In this document: positions 44,656 through 56,570 of the stretch, in pieces
How the letters are laid out: every line of letters begins with the position of its first letter
Position numbering within the stretch: position 1 is the first letter of the stretch
Assembly (NCBI GenBank): GCA_037178625.1
Contig: CM074129.1
Coordinates: 1,612,001-1,676,000, forward strand
DNA from: Skeletonema tropicum
Lineage: Eukaryota; Bacillariophyta; Thalassiosirophyceae; Thalassiosirales; Thalassiosiraceae
DNA: 64,000 nucleotides
Direction: 5' to 3'
Notes under the pieces: model-generated
What the model was told of the DNA's origin: nothing
The model's database searches: none
Seen by the model: the letters and a program-made list of their open reading frames with translations, nothing else
Made by a program: the position numbers and the translations under genes

Positions 44656-46498
44656 TCATGAAACCACCACATTTTTGTTCTCCTCAATGTTCTCCTCCCA
44701 ATCCTCGTCCGTGAAGCTCTGAGCGAGATCGCCCAGGTTCTTGAGGATGCCAACGAAGTAAGCCACTTCCCTCTCCCCCTTCTCTTCATCTCCTTCATCA
44801 TTGTCATCGTAAAGAGGCCCCATTTTAAGGAAATTTTTGAATGTCGACCCGTCTTTGCGGTAGTTGATAGTTTCGCACTCAACATAGTCAGCACCACCTA
44901 TCAACTCTTCCATAGACTTTTTAAGACCCTCTCGGTTTGTCTTCGGACCTTGAATCAAATTTGACATGGGTTCGCCGACAGCTTCCGACTCATTGAATCC
45001 ACACAGATCTTCCCATGGTTTATTACATCCCACGACTGCAAAAGGGTGCTTCGCCTCAGTGACGACAATGGCACGGTCATCTGCATTGCCAGATCTGGGA
45101 GGAAGAGCCTCGTCAAGGGTGCGGGGAAGAGAGCTGCTTCCTTTGTGAATCGTCTCTTCCTCTTCCGCAATACTTGGTGGAGTACCACTCCTCTCACTTA
45201 AATTCGCTGAAGGTTGACCGGCTGTAGGAAATGACTGAGCATGTGAAGCCTTGCGCCCAAAAAGGGTGCCCCTTTTTGACTTCTTCTCTTTCTTAAACTT
45301 CGCTCTCTCCGTAGCGATATGTACCAACGTGCGAAACTCGAGGATATCCACCACTCCGTCCCCATTCTCATCGACCACTTTAAGCATACTGGCTACATTT
45401 TGCTCAGTAAGTTTCATACCCATATCATCCAATGCAGTCTTCAATTCATCTGCATCAATGGTGCCAGAGCAATCCGTATCTATCGTCTTGAAGATGCGAT
45501 CAATTTGCTCATCAGTCATGCCTGCTTCCAACCCTCCCCACTCAGGATTCATAGAGTTCGCCATTGTCTGTAGCACTTTTTCCCACTCCCATGTTCCCGT
45601 CATTGCCTGGACGAAACTGACATGTTGAGAGAGCACAACGTAGACACAATGCGTCATACCCACCAGTAAGTAGAGGGCAGCTGAGAACCAGAGTGATTTT
45701 GTCAAGAATCTTCGGGCACTATAAAAGGAAATGAGTCCACCAAGCCAAAAGGAGGCTGCCAATCCAACCAACACTTTGAACTTCCAATAATTCTTTTTGT
45801 TTCCTCGCAGCATTTGTCCGGCAATCAGACCAATGTCTGTGGATGTTCCAGTCAGATGTGACGTACGGATGAGATTGGCCGAGTAGGTTGAAGTCATTCC
45901 ATTTTGTAGACCGTTGGCCATGGCAGCGAAATAGTAGAGTGCCCTTCCATCAGGAAGAGCAACTCCAAATATCGCAGAGGCGATCATAAAAGTCGATCCT
46001 AGCAAGAATGCTATTTAATTACATGACACGTGTTGTGGAGAACGTGGTTAGAGAGAGAGTGATGTGCACGAGAAGGAAAGTATTCACCAATGAATCCAAC
46101 TTACTAGGACCATAAGTGGGCACCAATTTATGAGGAATGGCCTGAGGATTCATCGCACCGGAAACTAAGGCACCGCCGATGAAGGAAAGAATCAAAGTGA
46201 ATTCAAATCCAAATAATTTCGGATCACCAGCTGCCAAGGCGAGACCACTCTTTGTGTAGGTGCCCGTGAAAGCGGACACAGACTGTTCATCCGGTCCAAC
46301 CATTCCGCTGAGACAGAGACCATTGATATATCCGCTGTTGAGAGATAGGAGAAGGCCGAGGATTAAGACGAAGACTGCCTCTTGGGTGTTTTTCGCCCCG
46401 ACTTTGGAGGCGATGCCTTTGGGCTGTTCGGCTTCGGCGGTCTCCCGGACTCGCCTAACGAAGAAGGAACCATTTCTTCCGAGTGATGACTTCGTCAT
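44656..46498 (-). CDS. DUF1275 membrane protein with two EF-hands and a LOV-like PAS domain
   Basis: Two exons fit: 46498-46105 and 46010-44656, intron 46104-46011 (GTAAGT donor, TTAAATAG acceptor), about 582 residues. The N-terminal ~290 residues contain several membrane segments and DUF1275 (YoaK) features: SLNSGYINGLCLSG, the Thr-Gly-Thr-Tyr segment, NGLQNGMTSTYSANLIRTSH and LTGTSTDIGLIAGQ. Two canonical EF-hand loops follow at about 309-320 (DTDCSGTIDADE) and 343-354 (DENGDGVVDILE). A PAS domain at about 440-560 looks LOV-derived (NKPWEDLCGF, LIQGPKTN, NYRKDGSTF), but GNNCRFLQG is replaced by GEPMSNLIQG, so the flavin-binding cysteine is absent. Function is unknown. Calcium control of a membrane transporter-like protein is inference. 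The gene is convergent with the mannosidase gene, 179 bp away. Confidence 0.85.
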
Positions 46499-46909
46499 GA
46501 TGACGTGCTTCTATTGTATTTATTGTTGACCAATGAATATATGGTTGGTAATTGGTAATGGGTCGTTGATGTGCGTTGATTGAACATCAAGACCCAAGAA
46601 GCGGAAAAGACGCACGCACCTTCCACCTGCATTTTCTCGAAGAAGATGGTAAACGGGTTGTCTTGACTGACATACGGTACTGAAAGATGTCCATCTCTAG
46701 ATAAGTAATACTTACGTTACGGCTATCGTAGCGGCTAAAAAAACTCTTATGGCGGGAAGTAAATAACAGCTCGTCCTTACATACTCCAGCAGACAGTTTC
46801 ATCATTCAAAGGCAGTTGAACTTAATAACATTATTTGACTATTCAACAGAACGTTCTTCGATCCGGTCTACTCATAAGAAGATGACAGTAAGAATTGAAG
46901 GTTGTATCT
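46499..46909. other. Upstream region of the DUF1275 gene
   Basis: Intergenic stretch of about 410 bp before the ATG of the minus-strand gene, presumably holding its promoter. I see no clear motif. Confidence 0.4.
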
Positions 46910-47180
46910 TCAGCGCAGTCCCCCCGTCTGTCCCCTATCTACATAGTATTTTCGAGCTGCTTTGATGCATCCCTCTGGGGACTCTTCGTCTTCGTCTGCA
47001 GCCTGGTGTGCACGGAGGGCGGCAGCAAAGTCCTCTTTGCTAACTTCTCCCCGCGCATAACCATTCTTCAGGGTTTGCAGTGAGTGATCTAACCCAAGGC
47101 TAGCGGCAGTGATTAAGTGCTTCATTTTCATTGCTCTGTCAGTGTCAGTGTTGCCTGTTGCCACCACAGCAAGATTGTGA
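46910..47180 (-). pseudogene. Sel1-repeat family protein, C-terminal fragment
   Basis: An open stretch of about 85 codons reads DTDRAMKMKHLITAASLGLD, then LKNGYARGEVSKEDFAAALR. This matches the ending common in large diatom Sel1-like repeat (often zf-MYND or RING) families, where a KHxxxAAxxG repeat is followed by a short acidic tail. The expected upstream repeats are absent and there is no ATG in the proper place. A relative lies at 48185-48545. It is most likely a relic left after transposition or recombination. Confidence 0.6.
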
Positions 47181-47289
47181 TTGTGCCCCTTGCCATGGAA
47201 TGGCCGGCGATTGCAGCTACTTCCACGCGTGATAGATGGCCATCTTCATATCTTTTTTCATAACCATGGCCATCTCACTCCAACAAACT

Positions 47290-47947
47290 GCAGCTACCGG
47301 GTATCATCCGCAACCGCAACACGAAGGACGAAGAAGATGACCGAATCGTTGAGCAGGTTGACGTTGACGTGTCTTGACCTCAGCCACAACAGTCTCCCTC
47401 TCGCAGGAGCAAAAACATGGCAAGCTTCCTCGAGAGCACAGAGTGCAAGTTGTTGTTCATGCGCATCATGTCCGACAAACACTTGACTTCAAAAGGAGCG
47501 AATGTCCTGCTGCCGCCACTGAAGAAGAATACAACATTGCAGCAACTTGACCTGAACAGAAACTGGCTCAACGATCAATGCTGTCCCGTAGTGATCGACA
47601 TGTTACGAAACAATTCGACTCTCCTCAAGTTTGACATTCGGGGAACAAGTCTTTGAAGACTGTCCAAAGGAGAGCAATATACAGGAGCAGGACAGATCAA
47701 TGCTCTTGACGCAAGTGACGCTGCCAAAATTCGCTACAAAATTGTCTTGGCGATCAACCATGTGAACACGGACTTGTACAATCCTCGCAGTTTGATAGCA
47801 TTCCTTAGCGTTGATGCCCAGTCTATTAGAAATGCTTCAGCAAAGGATTGGATACAACAGTTTCGCCACGGATGTTGCTCCGACGAAGTCCATGCGTATG
47901 AAACGTGGATTCCTCTCCCACAAAAAAGGCCTCTTTTAAGGACGTAG
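47290..47947 (+). pseudogene. Leucine-rich-repeat protein relic
   Basis: Three pieces in different frames follow each other. At about 47340-47420 the peptide LTCLDLSHNSLPLAGAKT reads as one LRR. At 47417-47656 it reads LPPLKKNTTLQQLDLNRNWL and VIDMLRNNSTLLKFDIRG, two ribonuclease-inhibitor-type repeats. At about 47657-47947 it reads INALDASDAAKIRYKIVLAI and on to a stop. At least one frame change lies near 47420, and there is no plausible start. The sum is a broken gene for an LRR protein, a large family in diatoms. No function can be given. Confidence 0.6.
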
Positions 47948-48184
47948 AGTCTCTTTCTCGGATGTACGAGGTTATCACATCATGGCAAAGCCTTCCACAG
48001 CTATGTGCTCGCGGACCGGCTATGACAAAGGTCTCTATGATTTAGGGTAAGAGCACGTCTAAACCTCGCAAAAGACGAGGCATGGATTCCGAAGGGAGGA
48101 AGGAAAAGAGGCCAATGGAAGTGGAACCTCAAACACGGACAGGCCTCAAACACGCAAGAGGGAATACACTCCTCCTCGTGTGTA

Positions 48185-48545
48185 TTAGATTCCATGTAAA
48201 AATTTTGTCGAAAAGAAGTATTGGACAGTTTCTAGAAGCAGGGATATGATAATGATAGGGCTTGGATCTTGGAGAGGACGCAATTTCATCCTATGGTAGC
48301 ACACTCTAATACAAGCGTGGTAAATTGATTCTATTGTCACATCAATCCCATCCACTACCTCATGACACGCACGAAGAGCCTCTTCGAACACATCTTTACT
48401 AACATGACCTTCATAACAGCCCATCTCAGCTGTTCTACTGCAGCACTCCAACCCGATGATGAAATGCTTTACTTGCCTCTCGTGCACATTATCCTCTCCT
48501 TCAATTACTAAGCAATAGGATGCTCGCCAATTGCTGCCTCGTCCC
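48185..48545 (-). pseudogene. Second Sel1-repeat family C-terminal fragment
   Basis: The minus strand is open from about 48540 to 48185 and reads ERQVKHFIIGLECCSRTAEM, then GCYEGHVSKDVFEEALRACH. This is the same tail type as at 46910-47180 but diverged. No ATG or upstream repeats are visible. It is probably a relic of a second family member. Confidence 0.55.
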
Positions 48546-48833
48546 TATCATTCTGTCCAGAAGAAGACTGAATCGAAGGAGTCAAACTGGGTCGAGACGA
48601 CTCCGTGGGATTGAGATTATCAGGGACCAAATATCCGCCACCGCAGAAGCAGCACTCACCCCAAGGCGTTTCGCCATGTTCATTAGTCAAATCGGCATCA
48701 GTCCAAGGGCATCGACAAAAGCTCCGGATTGACACACCATACGCTGAGTAGGACGACGCATAGTTGGTTGGGCAGTTGGAGGGACTAACTGTCGGCTATG
48801 TCCGTTGTGGGAGCACCGAAAGGCTCAGCTGAT

Positions 48834-49475
48834 TCAGACGGAGCCAAGGAAGGATTCGACGAGGGCTGGGCCGACAAAGAGGGTCCAAGCTTGGCTTGGA
48901 TGACGGTTGAGCAGATTCAGAAAGAGCTGCGCTTGGATGAGAAAAGGCTCACTTGACGTCGAAGGCGAAGCGCTTGGGTCTGATGAAAGCTGCCCAGAAA
49001 CGGAGGGAGCCAAGTAGGTCTGACGATGACTCAGCGATTCAGACGGAGCCAAGGAGGGATTCGACGAGGGCTGGGCCAACCCAGAGGGACTCAAGCTAGG
49101 TCTAGAAGAGGGCTCAGCAGATTCAGATCGAGCTGCGCTAGGATGTAAGGAAGGCGCACTTGACGTCGAAGGTGAAGCGCGTGGGTCAGATGAGGGTTGG
49201 GCCGACATTGAGGGAGGAATCAAGCTAGGTCCAGATGAGGGCTCAGCTGATTAAGATGAAGCCAAGGAAGGATCAGACGAAAGCTGGGCCGACACAGAGG
49301 GACTCAAACTTGGCTTGGATGACGGTTGAGCAGATTCAGATGGAGCCAAAGAAGGATAGAAGACGGTTGGGCCGACACAGATGGGTGTTGGACAGTTACT
49401 AGTAGCAGGGACATGATAATGCTTGGGGAGAACGCAATTTAGATTATCAGATAACTCTAATCCAAGCTTCGACAA
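48834..49475 (-). pseudogene. Ser/Pro-repeat (SAQPSSDPS) relic
   Basis: The minus strand carries repeated blocks of 16-20 residues such as SAQPSSDPSLAPS and SAEPSSRPSLSPS, resembling the stalk of diatom surface proteins. A stop at about 49252 and frame changes near 49000 and 48900 split it. No membrane segment or signal peptide was found. It is probably the decayed stalk of a gene once like those at 23774 and 33739, although the repeat unit differs. Confidence 0.65.
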
Positions 49476-49587
49476 AGCTTAGAGTTATTGCGGAAATCTG
49501 AGGAACTCTAGCGTGGCTAGTTAGTTAGTGCGCGTGTCCCGTACGTGGCTTGAGTCACTTTTCTGTACGTGGGCTGTACCTGTACGC

Positions 49588-49621
49588 GAGGTTCTTTCTT
49601 TCTTTCTTTCTTTCTTTCTTG
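49588..49621 (+). repeat. TTTC microsatellite
   Basis: About eight repeats of TTTC in a row. Confidence 0.9.
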
Positions 49622-49952
49622 TGTTTTCGCAAAATTGATACCATTGAGAAAGCTTCTATGAATTCCAACCGTATGTGGTGTCACTCTAGAGTGATTGAGC
49701 GAGCGAGCGAGCAGCAGTCAGGAATAAGTAGTCCGGTCTATTATTCCGCTGCCTGCTGAACTCCTGGCTTTGAGATATGTATCCAAGCTTCGACAAAGCT
49801 TAGAGTTATTGCGGAAATCTGACGAGCTCTAGCGAGCGTAGCTAGCGTAGCGTGGCGCGTCTGTATGTAACGTTTCTGTACGTGGGCTGTACATGGGTAG
49901 GAATCATCTATGTTCATGTAGCCAGATTTTTTTGTACATAGAGGGTTCCGTC

Positions 49953-50337
49953 CAGGGCTGTATACCTAGTCCGAAAAAACGTAGGTACCAACGTATTGGG
50001 TAATACCCATCCGTATTTTCGACTGGGTACGTATTACTTGGTTACGTACCCATTACCTAGGTGACCCCGTTAGGTGCGAGTTTGGTCCTTGAATGGGTAC
50101 TTTTCTGAAGAATTTTGGTCATTTCAGGGGTAAATTTCGCAATTTTACGGGTATTTCGAGCTCTTTTGTACCTGATTAGGAGTACCCAGAAGGTAGTTAC
50201 CCTTAGGTAAGTACGTATCAGGTAAGTACCCATACTGAAATCGAGCAGGTACGTACGCAATAGTTACACCCAATACCCAAAAAATACCTGATACCTAGGT
50301 ATTTTTTCGGTGGGTACGGAGTGGGTATTCAGCCCTG
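49953..50337. mobile_element. hAT-type MITE, complete
   Basis: The 385-bp element starts CAGGGCTG and ends CAGCCCTG, flanked on both sides by the 8-bp duplication GTTCCGTC (49945-49952 and 50338-50345). An 8-bp duplication with CAGGG ends is the signature of the hAT superfamily. The interior is rich in GGTACGTA and TACCCATTACC motifs in both orientations and carries no gene. Confidence 0.92.
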
Positions 50338-50735
50338 GTTCCGTCCCCACCAAAGAGGCGTCATTCTCGCTTTTTGGTTAGTTCAAACTTTGGATAATGT
50401 GAGAATAGACTGGGGCAAATACAAAAACTGTGGGGTGAAATTTGTGTTTAGCATAATTTTAACACCTTTCTCTACCAAACTCTAGTTTATATAATTATAT
50501 CCCTTAGGATATTTTGTTTGCCGAGTCTTAATTGGGTTGGCGTTAGGGGGGCTTGCGCTCTTCGACTCGAAGAAGGTAGCAGCTGTTCGGCCCCTCAAAT
50601 CGAAATATCCTGGATAATTTTTTTTTCACTGTCCAAGCTTCGACTGAGTCGAGCGTAGGCTTATTCCGGAAATCTGAGGAGCTCCAACATAAATAGCTCG
50701 TGTGTGTTACATTGTACGCGTGGGCAGACCCGTAT

Positions 50736-51010
50736 CCCACGCAAGAGATGTTGACCGGTATTTGCAAAATCTCATTTCACGACTCTCACTTCAGGAATAG
50801 GCTAAACTATTCCCACGCAAGAGATGTTGACCGGTATTTGCAAAATCTCATTCCACGACATTCACTTAAGTAGGAATAGATGTTGACCGTAGGCTATATA
50901 CACTATTCCCACGCAAGAGATGTTGACCGGTATTTGCAAAATCTCATTCCACGACATTCACTTAAGTAGGAATAGATGTTGACCGGTATTTGCAAAAGCC
51001 TATTCCATCA
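50736..51010 (+). repeat. Three-copy tandem repeat of about 75-98 bp
   Basis: Copies start CCCACGCAAGAGATGTTGAC at about 50736, 50810 and 50908. Each continues with CGGTATTTGCAAAATCTCAT. A fourth, partial copy follows at 50976. Short inverted pieces (GCCTATTCC and GGAATAGGC) close the array at 51000-51025. Confidence 0.85.
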
Positions 51011-51186
51011 TGGAATAGGCCAGCCTATTCCATCGAAAACCTAAAATTATTACAGACAACTTCATAATTTTTCAAAAAAAAAACAATAGAGAACTCAATA
51101 AGTATGCATAGAGGTTACTATTTCTTCATTGAAGGAATAATAATTCACCCGAGAGTCAACTTTGTGTGTCAAGATAATCTTGGTGT

Positions 51187-51855
51187 ATGTACCTGATGTC
51201 GACAAGCTATCCAGAGGAGACTAATGGAGCCGGTCATACTGCAGAGCTTGTACGGCAACGCAAGAATGCCTCTATCAGCCCAGAGGAGAGGGCAGCTCAA
51301 AGGGCTAAGGCCGCCGCTAGAGTAAAGCTTTACCGTCAACGCAAGCATGCCTCGATGAGCGCAGAGGAGAGGGCAGCTCAGAAGGCAAAGAAGGCCGCTG
51401 CAGAAAAGATCTATCGTCAACGCAAGAATGCCTCGATGAGCGCAGAGGAGAGGGCAGCTCAGAAGGCAAAGAAGGCCGCTGCAGACAAGATCTATCGTCA
51501 ACGCAAGAATGCCTCGATGAGCGCAGAGGAGAGGGCAGCTCAGAAGGCAAAAAAGACCGCTGCGGCAAGGCTTTGCCGTCAACGCAAGATTGAGTCGATG
51601 AGCGCAGAGGAGAGGGCAGCTCAGAAGGCAAAAAAGACCGCTGCGGCAAGGCTTTACCGTCAACGAACGAATGCGATGAGCGCAGAGGAGAGCATTGGAA
51701 AGAGTTGTGATTACGAGATCGTTGTTGACAGAACACATCCAGTCCAACAGGCACGCAATCATGACCAAAAGAAAATAATGAGAGTCGATAGCAATCCAAA
51801 TGCATTTCGCACTGCTGTCTGTGTACTATGCGATAGGCTAATAATCACAAGATAA
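51187..51855 (+). CDS. Helitron protein N-terminus with 27-residue basic repeats
   Basis: From ATG 51187, 222 codons. Five copies of a 27-residue (81-bp) unit, for example SAEERAAQKAKKAAADKIYR, form a highly charged helical region like the repeated basic N-termini of other Helitron proteins. After residue 175 comes FRTAVCVLCDRL, the start of the CxxC segment that normally leads into the DUF6570-like part. The frame then hits a stop at 51853-51855, while the continuation lies in another frame from 51831 on. It is therefore the first piece of a broken gene and not a protein in its own right. Confidence 0.75.
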   Translation: MYLMSTSYPEETNGAGHTAELVRQRKNASISPEERAAQRAKAAARVKLYRQRKHASMSAEERAAQKAKKAAAEKIYRQRKNASMSAEERAAQKAKKAAADKIYRQRKNASMSAEERAAQKAKKTAAARLCRQRKIESMSAEERAAQKAKKTAAARLYRQRTNAMSAEESIGKSCDYEIVVDRTHPVQQARNHDQKKIMRVDSNPNAFRTAVCVLCDRLIITR

Positions 51856-54800
51856 CAGTTGATTCGCTTCGTTCTCAGAAAAATAGGATAAGCGTCAAAT
51901 CCTATGAGGACTACCACCAAGTCACGCTGAAAGATGAGCTTATTTCACAGTATGAAATCAAAGGCCAAGAGCTCGAAGGCCTTCTGCTATCACCAAGAGC
52001 CAAGAAGACCAAGAACAAGAACGGATGTGTAGCATTTGAGGCATGCAGCCAATGTTACAGTGCGTGGCACAATGATAGCGATTCACCGCCCAAGTATGCC
52101 ATCAGTAACGGCTTTGCCATCGACCACATCCCCACGGATATCATTGCCAATGAGGAAATCACAGAGCAGATGTGTTCGCTATTAGCGCCTGTCCGCCAAT
52201 TTGCCTACATATTCGCGTATACAGCTGGTGCTCACAAAGCTATCCGTGGTCACTTTAGCTTTTTCGAGGTTGATCTTACCCATACTGGTTCTGTAATTCA
52301 TCACTTCTTGACAACAGGTGCAAACCCGCTTGTTTATGTCGTGTTATGTGGACGAATGACTCCGAAACAGAAGGAAATAGTGAAAAAAAGAGCAAGGCTT
52401 GACACAGAGAAGATGATGGAAATATTAGAATGGTTCGTTAATGAGTCTGGCCACCCAGGATATGAAGGAGTTACCGCACCATCACAGTGCCCTCAGCCCA
52501 ACATTATCGTCGACGAAGAAACACCCAACAATACTGATCAAGAACATGATCCAGATCTAGAAGCAGAGTTTGCTGGAGCTTCGTTCCACTTTACCAGCAT
52601 CCATGAGCCGCAAGATGATACAGGAGTTTACGAATCCAACCAGAAGTTTACCAAAGCTATGATTGATCGTACAATGCCAACACTTCTGGTCAATGGTAGC
52701 AAGTATGCAGATCTTAGAGAACTTCTTCTCGAGAATATTGCGCCACTGCAATTTCCTTTTGGTCAAGGGGGGCCAAAGGCAAAGCGGAGGACTCACATAT
52801 CTCCGGTGGAATGCTATCGTTACTACTGCCGACTCTCGCTTCCTCAATTCATGAGGGGGGACTTTCTCCTCTTGCTGAACCACATGTTCAATCGGCAGCG
52901 CAGTTACGAGACAGCCGTGGTCACTTGCAAATCCAGTTTATTCGGCCAGTCACTTGCCGAGAAGATGTCAAAACTCAAAATGAAAGACCTCGATCAGGCA
53001 TTGTTTCAAAAACAAACCCGCCAAAGGGTAAATGGAACGGCTGGAGAATACATCAGGGCAGTGGAGGCAGCGTGCAAACCAGTCGGATACACTGCTTTGA
53101 GTGCCAAACAAAATCGCCGCAAGCATTTCGCAATGGATAACTACTTCGGAAGCCATTCCATTTTCTTAACTACGACTCCATGTGATGAATGCACCATCAG
53201 GGTCCAAGTCTTCGCCAACGCTGGCAAGGAGGTGGTGCTGCCAAATCTTGGTGTCTGGGATGACGAAGACCACTTGAAAGAATGTAGATTCAACTTTGAG
53301 CTGAGAAAGGAGACCAGACGTCTGTATCCAGGGGCATGTTCTCTTGTTTACCAGCATTTGATGCAGATTATTACAGAATGTTTGATAGGTTGGGACCCAA
53401 AGAAACAAACAGGGCGACTAGGCGTGTTCGGAGTACCAATAGCGTACTCAAGAACTGACGAAGAGCAAGGCAGGAAGACACTTCATAGTCACTGGCAAAT
53501 ATGGGTAAAAGACTTCAACAAAATTAGAGATGCTCTATTTCATAGTGATGACAGAAAAAAGAAAGCCGCAAGGTATGCTCTCATATCATACATTGACAAA
53601 GTTGTCTGTACCAGCTATGGGACTGATTTTGTTGTGACTCACAATTGTGATGAAGATAGCCCTGTTACGATGCCTATGCACGAAATACTCCAGGAGGTAG
53701 AAGATAAGAATATCCTTCGTAAAGCACATCACCAGGATCATTGCCTTGATGTTAAGGGCAAAGTATTGGAATGCAAACAGTGTGGGAAAACATTTTCGCC
53801 ATCAGAGTGTATTAACATGGGTATTAGTCACTTACGTCAACAAACACTTCAAGTTCAAGATCATGCAGATAGCAGTAAAGAAGACGCACCAGACTCTTCA
53901 ACAAAGATGAAAAAGGAATGGCTCGATCAAGCAGCGATTCGCTACCCTTTTGATTTTGAAGAGGAAGGAAGTCCTACTGAAGCGCTGAAACAACAACACA
54001 TCATAATGGATGCGGACGGAGACGGAGATGGAGCCAACGAACAAGAACAAGTAACTCATGAATGGCTACATGATAGAAACCTACGCAGGGACCTCCTGCA
54101 TCTTGTTTTTGACGAGCATGATTATACACATCGGGGAACATGTTTCAAGGGTGGGAAAGCAGAATGCAGAGGGCATTTGCCAGAGATGGCAAGTGAAGAT
54201 TCCATCATTTTCGACAATGAAGCCATAGCTGCCGTGAAAGAAGGCCTGAGAGACGATGATCATCGCAACACAAGCGACGCCAATGGGGTCAAGGTCATCC
54301 TTCACCACCATCTGAATGGTGAGGTAGAAGAAAAATCTCAGTATGCAATCTTACCGAAAAGACAGAATGGCAGTCAGTTTCTCAACCAACACAGCTTGGC
54401 GATTTCAGATGTTATTGGAAGCAATACCAATGTAACACTGGGTGATTGGAGCCACTCCTATTACACCACGCTGTACAAGTCCAAAGACACACAATCCGAA
54501 GACAAGATGGCATACCGTCGAGTCCATGCCTCAATGGCCAGAAGGCTGTATAGAGCACATGAACACCAGCAACATCGAGATCGACAAGAAAATGAGGAGA
54601 AGGAGGAGGAGAGAATGCAGAACCAGCCAGCAGAAGATATCACAGCCACAGCTCTAGCAGAAGGCAGCACAACCACAGACAAAGATGACGACGAAGAAGA
54701 ACGTGCATGCTATATTGAAGGGCTCGGGAGAATAATTACTGGAGTGAACGCACTTCTTTCCAGAGACGTTGTAAGCTCCACTATGGCTCACTTACTCATC

Positions 54801-56570
54801 TCCCAAGGGGGAGAAAGATTCACTTACTCACATGATTTCTCACACATTTCAGTGCAGAATGTGGAGAATGTGCTAGAAGAGAAGGAAGGCATGCATTTCC
54901 GTTTGCGGAGGAATTGGAATGACGACACAAAGGAAACAATTGCATGGGCTGATTGCGCGGCTTATGACTACATTCACAGGCCAACCGAGCTCAACAACTT
55001 GTGCCTTTACGAGTACACAATGTGGTACAAAAAGGAATACAAGAGCTTCAAGCAATTGAACGCCAGGAGCAAAAGCACTACTACCACATCCTACAAGTTT
55101 GTCGACCTCCATCAAGGTCAAAAATATTGCTACCTTACGAGACGAACACATGCAGTCATTCCCATCATATACATGGCCACAGACCTTTGCGACGTGAAGT
55201 CATTAGATGTGCTTGAGGATATCCCCAACAGTGGAACTGTGCAGCACAGAGAAAGGTATGCAAAAACAGCAATGCTGCTATTCTATCCATTCAGCAAAGC
55301 AGAAGATCTGGTGAAGAATGGGACCTACTGGCAAAAGTTTGTTGATGTAGGAGGGACGAAAGAGTATAGTGAAGCGATCATCGACGACACACTTGGTTTG
55401 AATCCATTGTCAAAACAATTTTGGAACCGCGGTAGGATGATTCTGGAAAACATTGAAACGAGGCGCATGGCCGAAAAGGAAATGAAACGTCCCAAAAGCA
55501 AGATCACATACTTGACGGACACTCCAAAGAGTACTGGGAAACGAAAGAGAGAAAACGTGGACAACGATGATGGATATGATATTGACATAAGTGACTTCTT
55601 TGATAATATGAATGACGAGGGTTTACAACAATTCCAAGCCTTAGAATCACGGCCACTTTCTGACGCCGACCTCAGGTCTCATGCCAAGATAATGAAAAGA
55701 GCAAATGTTCGCGCATGTAGCGCTATCAAAACTCACGTTGATGACAATGTGTCCGTACTTGCAACTGCAAACAAGCCATCGACATCAACCACAAATTCAG
55801 AGCACACTCAAAACAACGTCGACGCCAACAATCATCAACAGCAGCAGTCCGCATCCTACAATGTTCGTGTCCGATATGAGGACATCCTCACTTTCATTCA
55901 AGGATCTTTGCTTGTTAGTAGCAGTGATGAAGGTACCTTTGATAGAGACATGGATGATGGAGATGAAGATGGAGATGGAGATGGAGAAGAACCTTCATCG
56001 TTAAAGTTAAGGCAGCAATGTCTCAAACAGATTCCCACCATGTACGAGATTGCAAGGGGCAAGAGCAGTAAGTACAACCTCGACAACAAACAATTTATTG
56101 CCTATCAAATAGTGTGTTGTACATTTCTGCTCCAGCTCGTCATGGAAAGAGATCACTATGATACCAAGCTTGGAGAATTGCTAGGAGCAACGCTCGGTCC
56201 CTTGGCGGAAAGCGTGCAACATACAAAAGACAGTCTAGTCCGGGATCTCAAAGCAAAGGGAGGAAAGGAGCACCTCGTTATGTTCATCACAGGTCCCGCT
56301 GGTTGTGGCAAGAGTACAACTATGGAAGCAGCCCAATACTACTGTCACAGATTTTGCACTGCTATCGCAACCGCCTTAAATGATTATACCTTCTACTTCA
56401 CTGCAACGACTGGGTCAGCTGCAGCTCTCTTTGGAGGAACAACAATCCACAGCGCAGCCCACTTGAACAAAAGTAGGATCAATGATGAGATGAGGGCTAT
56501 TTGGCGCGATGATGTGCGAATCCTCATTATTGATGAATTTTTTCAAGGCAAACGATGTCGTAAAACTTGA
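51831..56570 (+). CDS. Helitron RepHel: HUH endonuclease and start of PIF1 helicase
   Basis: The frame is open from 51831. The first ATG in the main frame is at 52170, giving 1466 residues. Before it the frame reads ANNHKITVDSLRSQKNRISV, ACSQCYSAWHND and YAISNGFAIDHIP, which belong to the DUF6570-like part. Counting from 52170, the Rep domain has the HUH motif H439-S-H441 (KTLHSHWQIW) and paired tyrosines Y469 and Y474 in YALISYIDK, the two tyrosines expected for nicking and strand transfer. A zinc motif CKQCGKTF lies near 535. Walker A GPAGCGKST is at 1375-1383. The frame breaks inside Walker B, after LIIDEF, by an apparent five-base loss, and ends at 56570. Confidence 0.85.

Larger units (their letters stand above)
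49459..50740. repeat. Three copies of a ~90-bp dispersed repeat
   Basis: Copies at about 49460-49550, 49780-49880 and 50632-50735 begin CCAAGCTTCGAC and continue GGAAATCTGAGGAGCTC. The first two share a 17-bp palindrome-like CAAGCTTCGACAAAGCTT stretch followed by AGAGTTATTGCGGAAATCTG, and the third is diverged. Each is followed by a GTACGTGGGC-like tract. No coding function. Confidence 0.7.

Noticed and set aside
51169..51768. 199-codon minus ORF with Cys/Leu repeats
   Set aside because: Antisense of the 81-bp coding repeats of the Helitron N-terminus.
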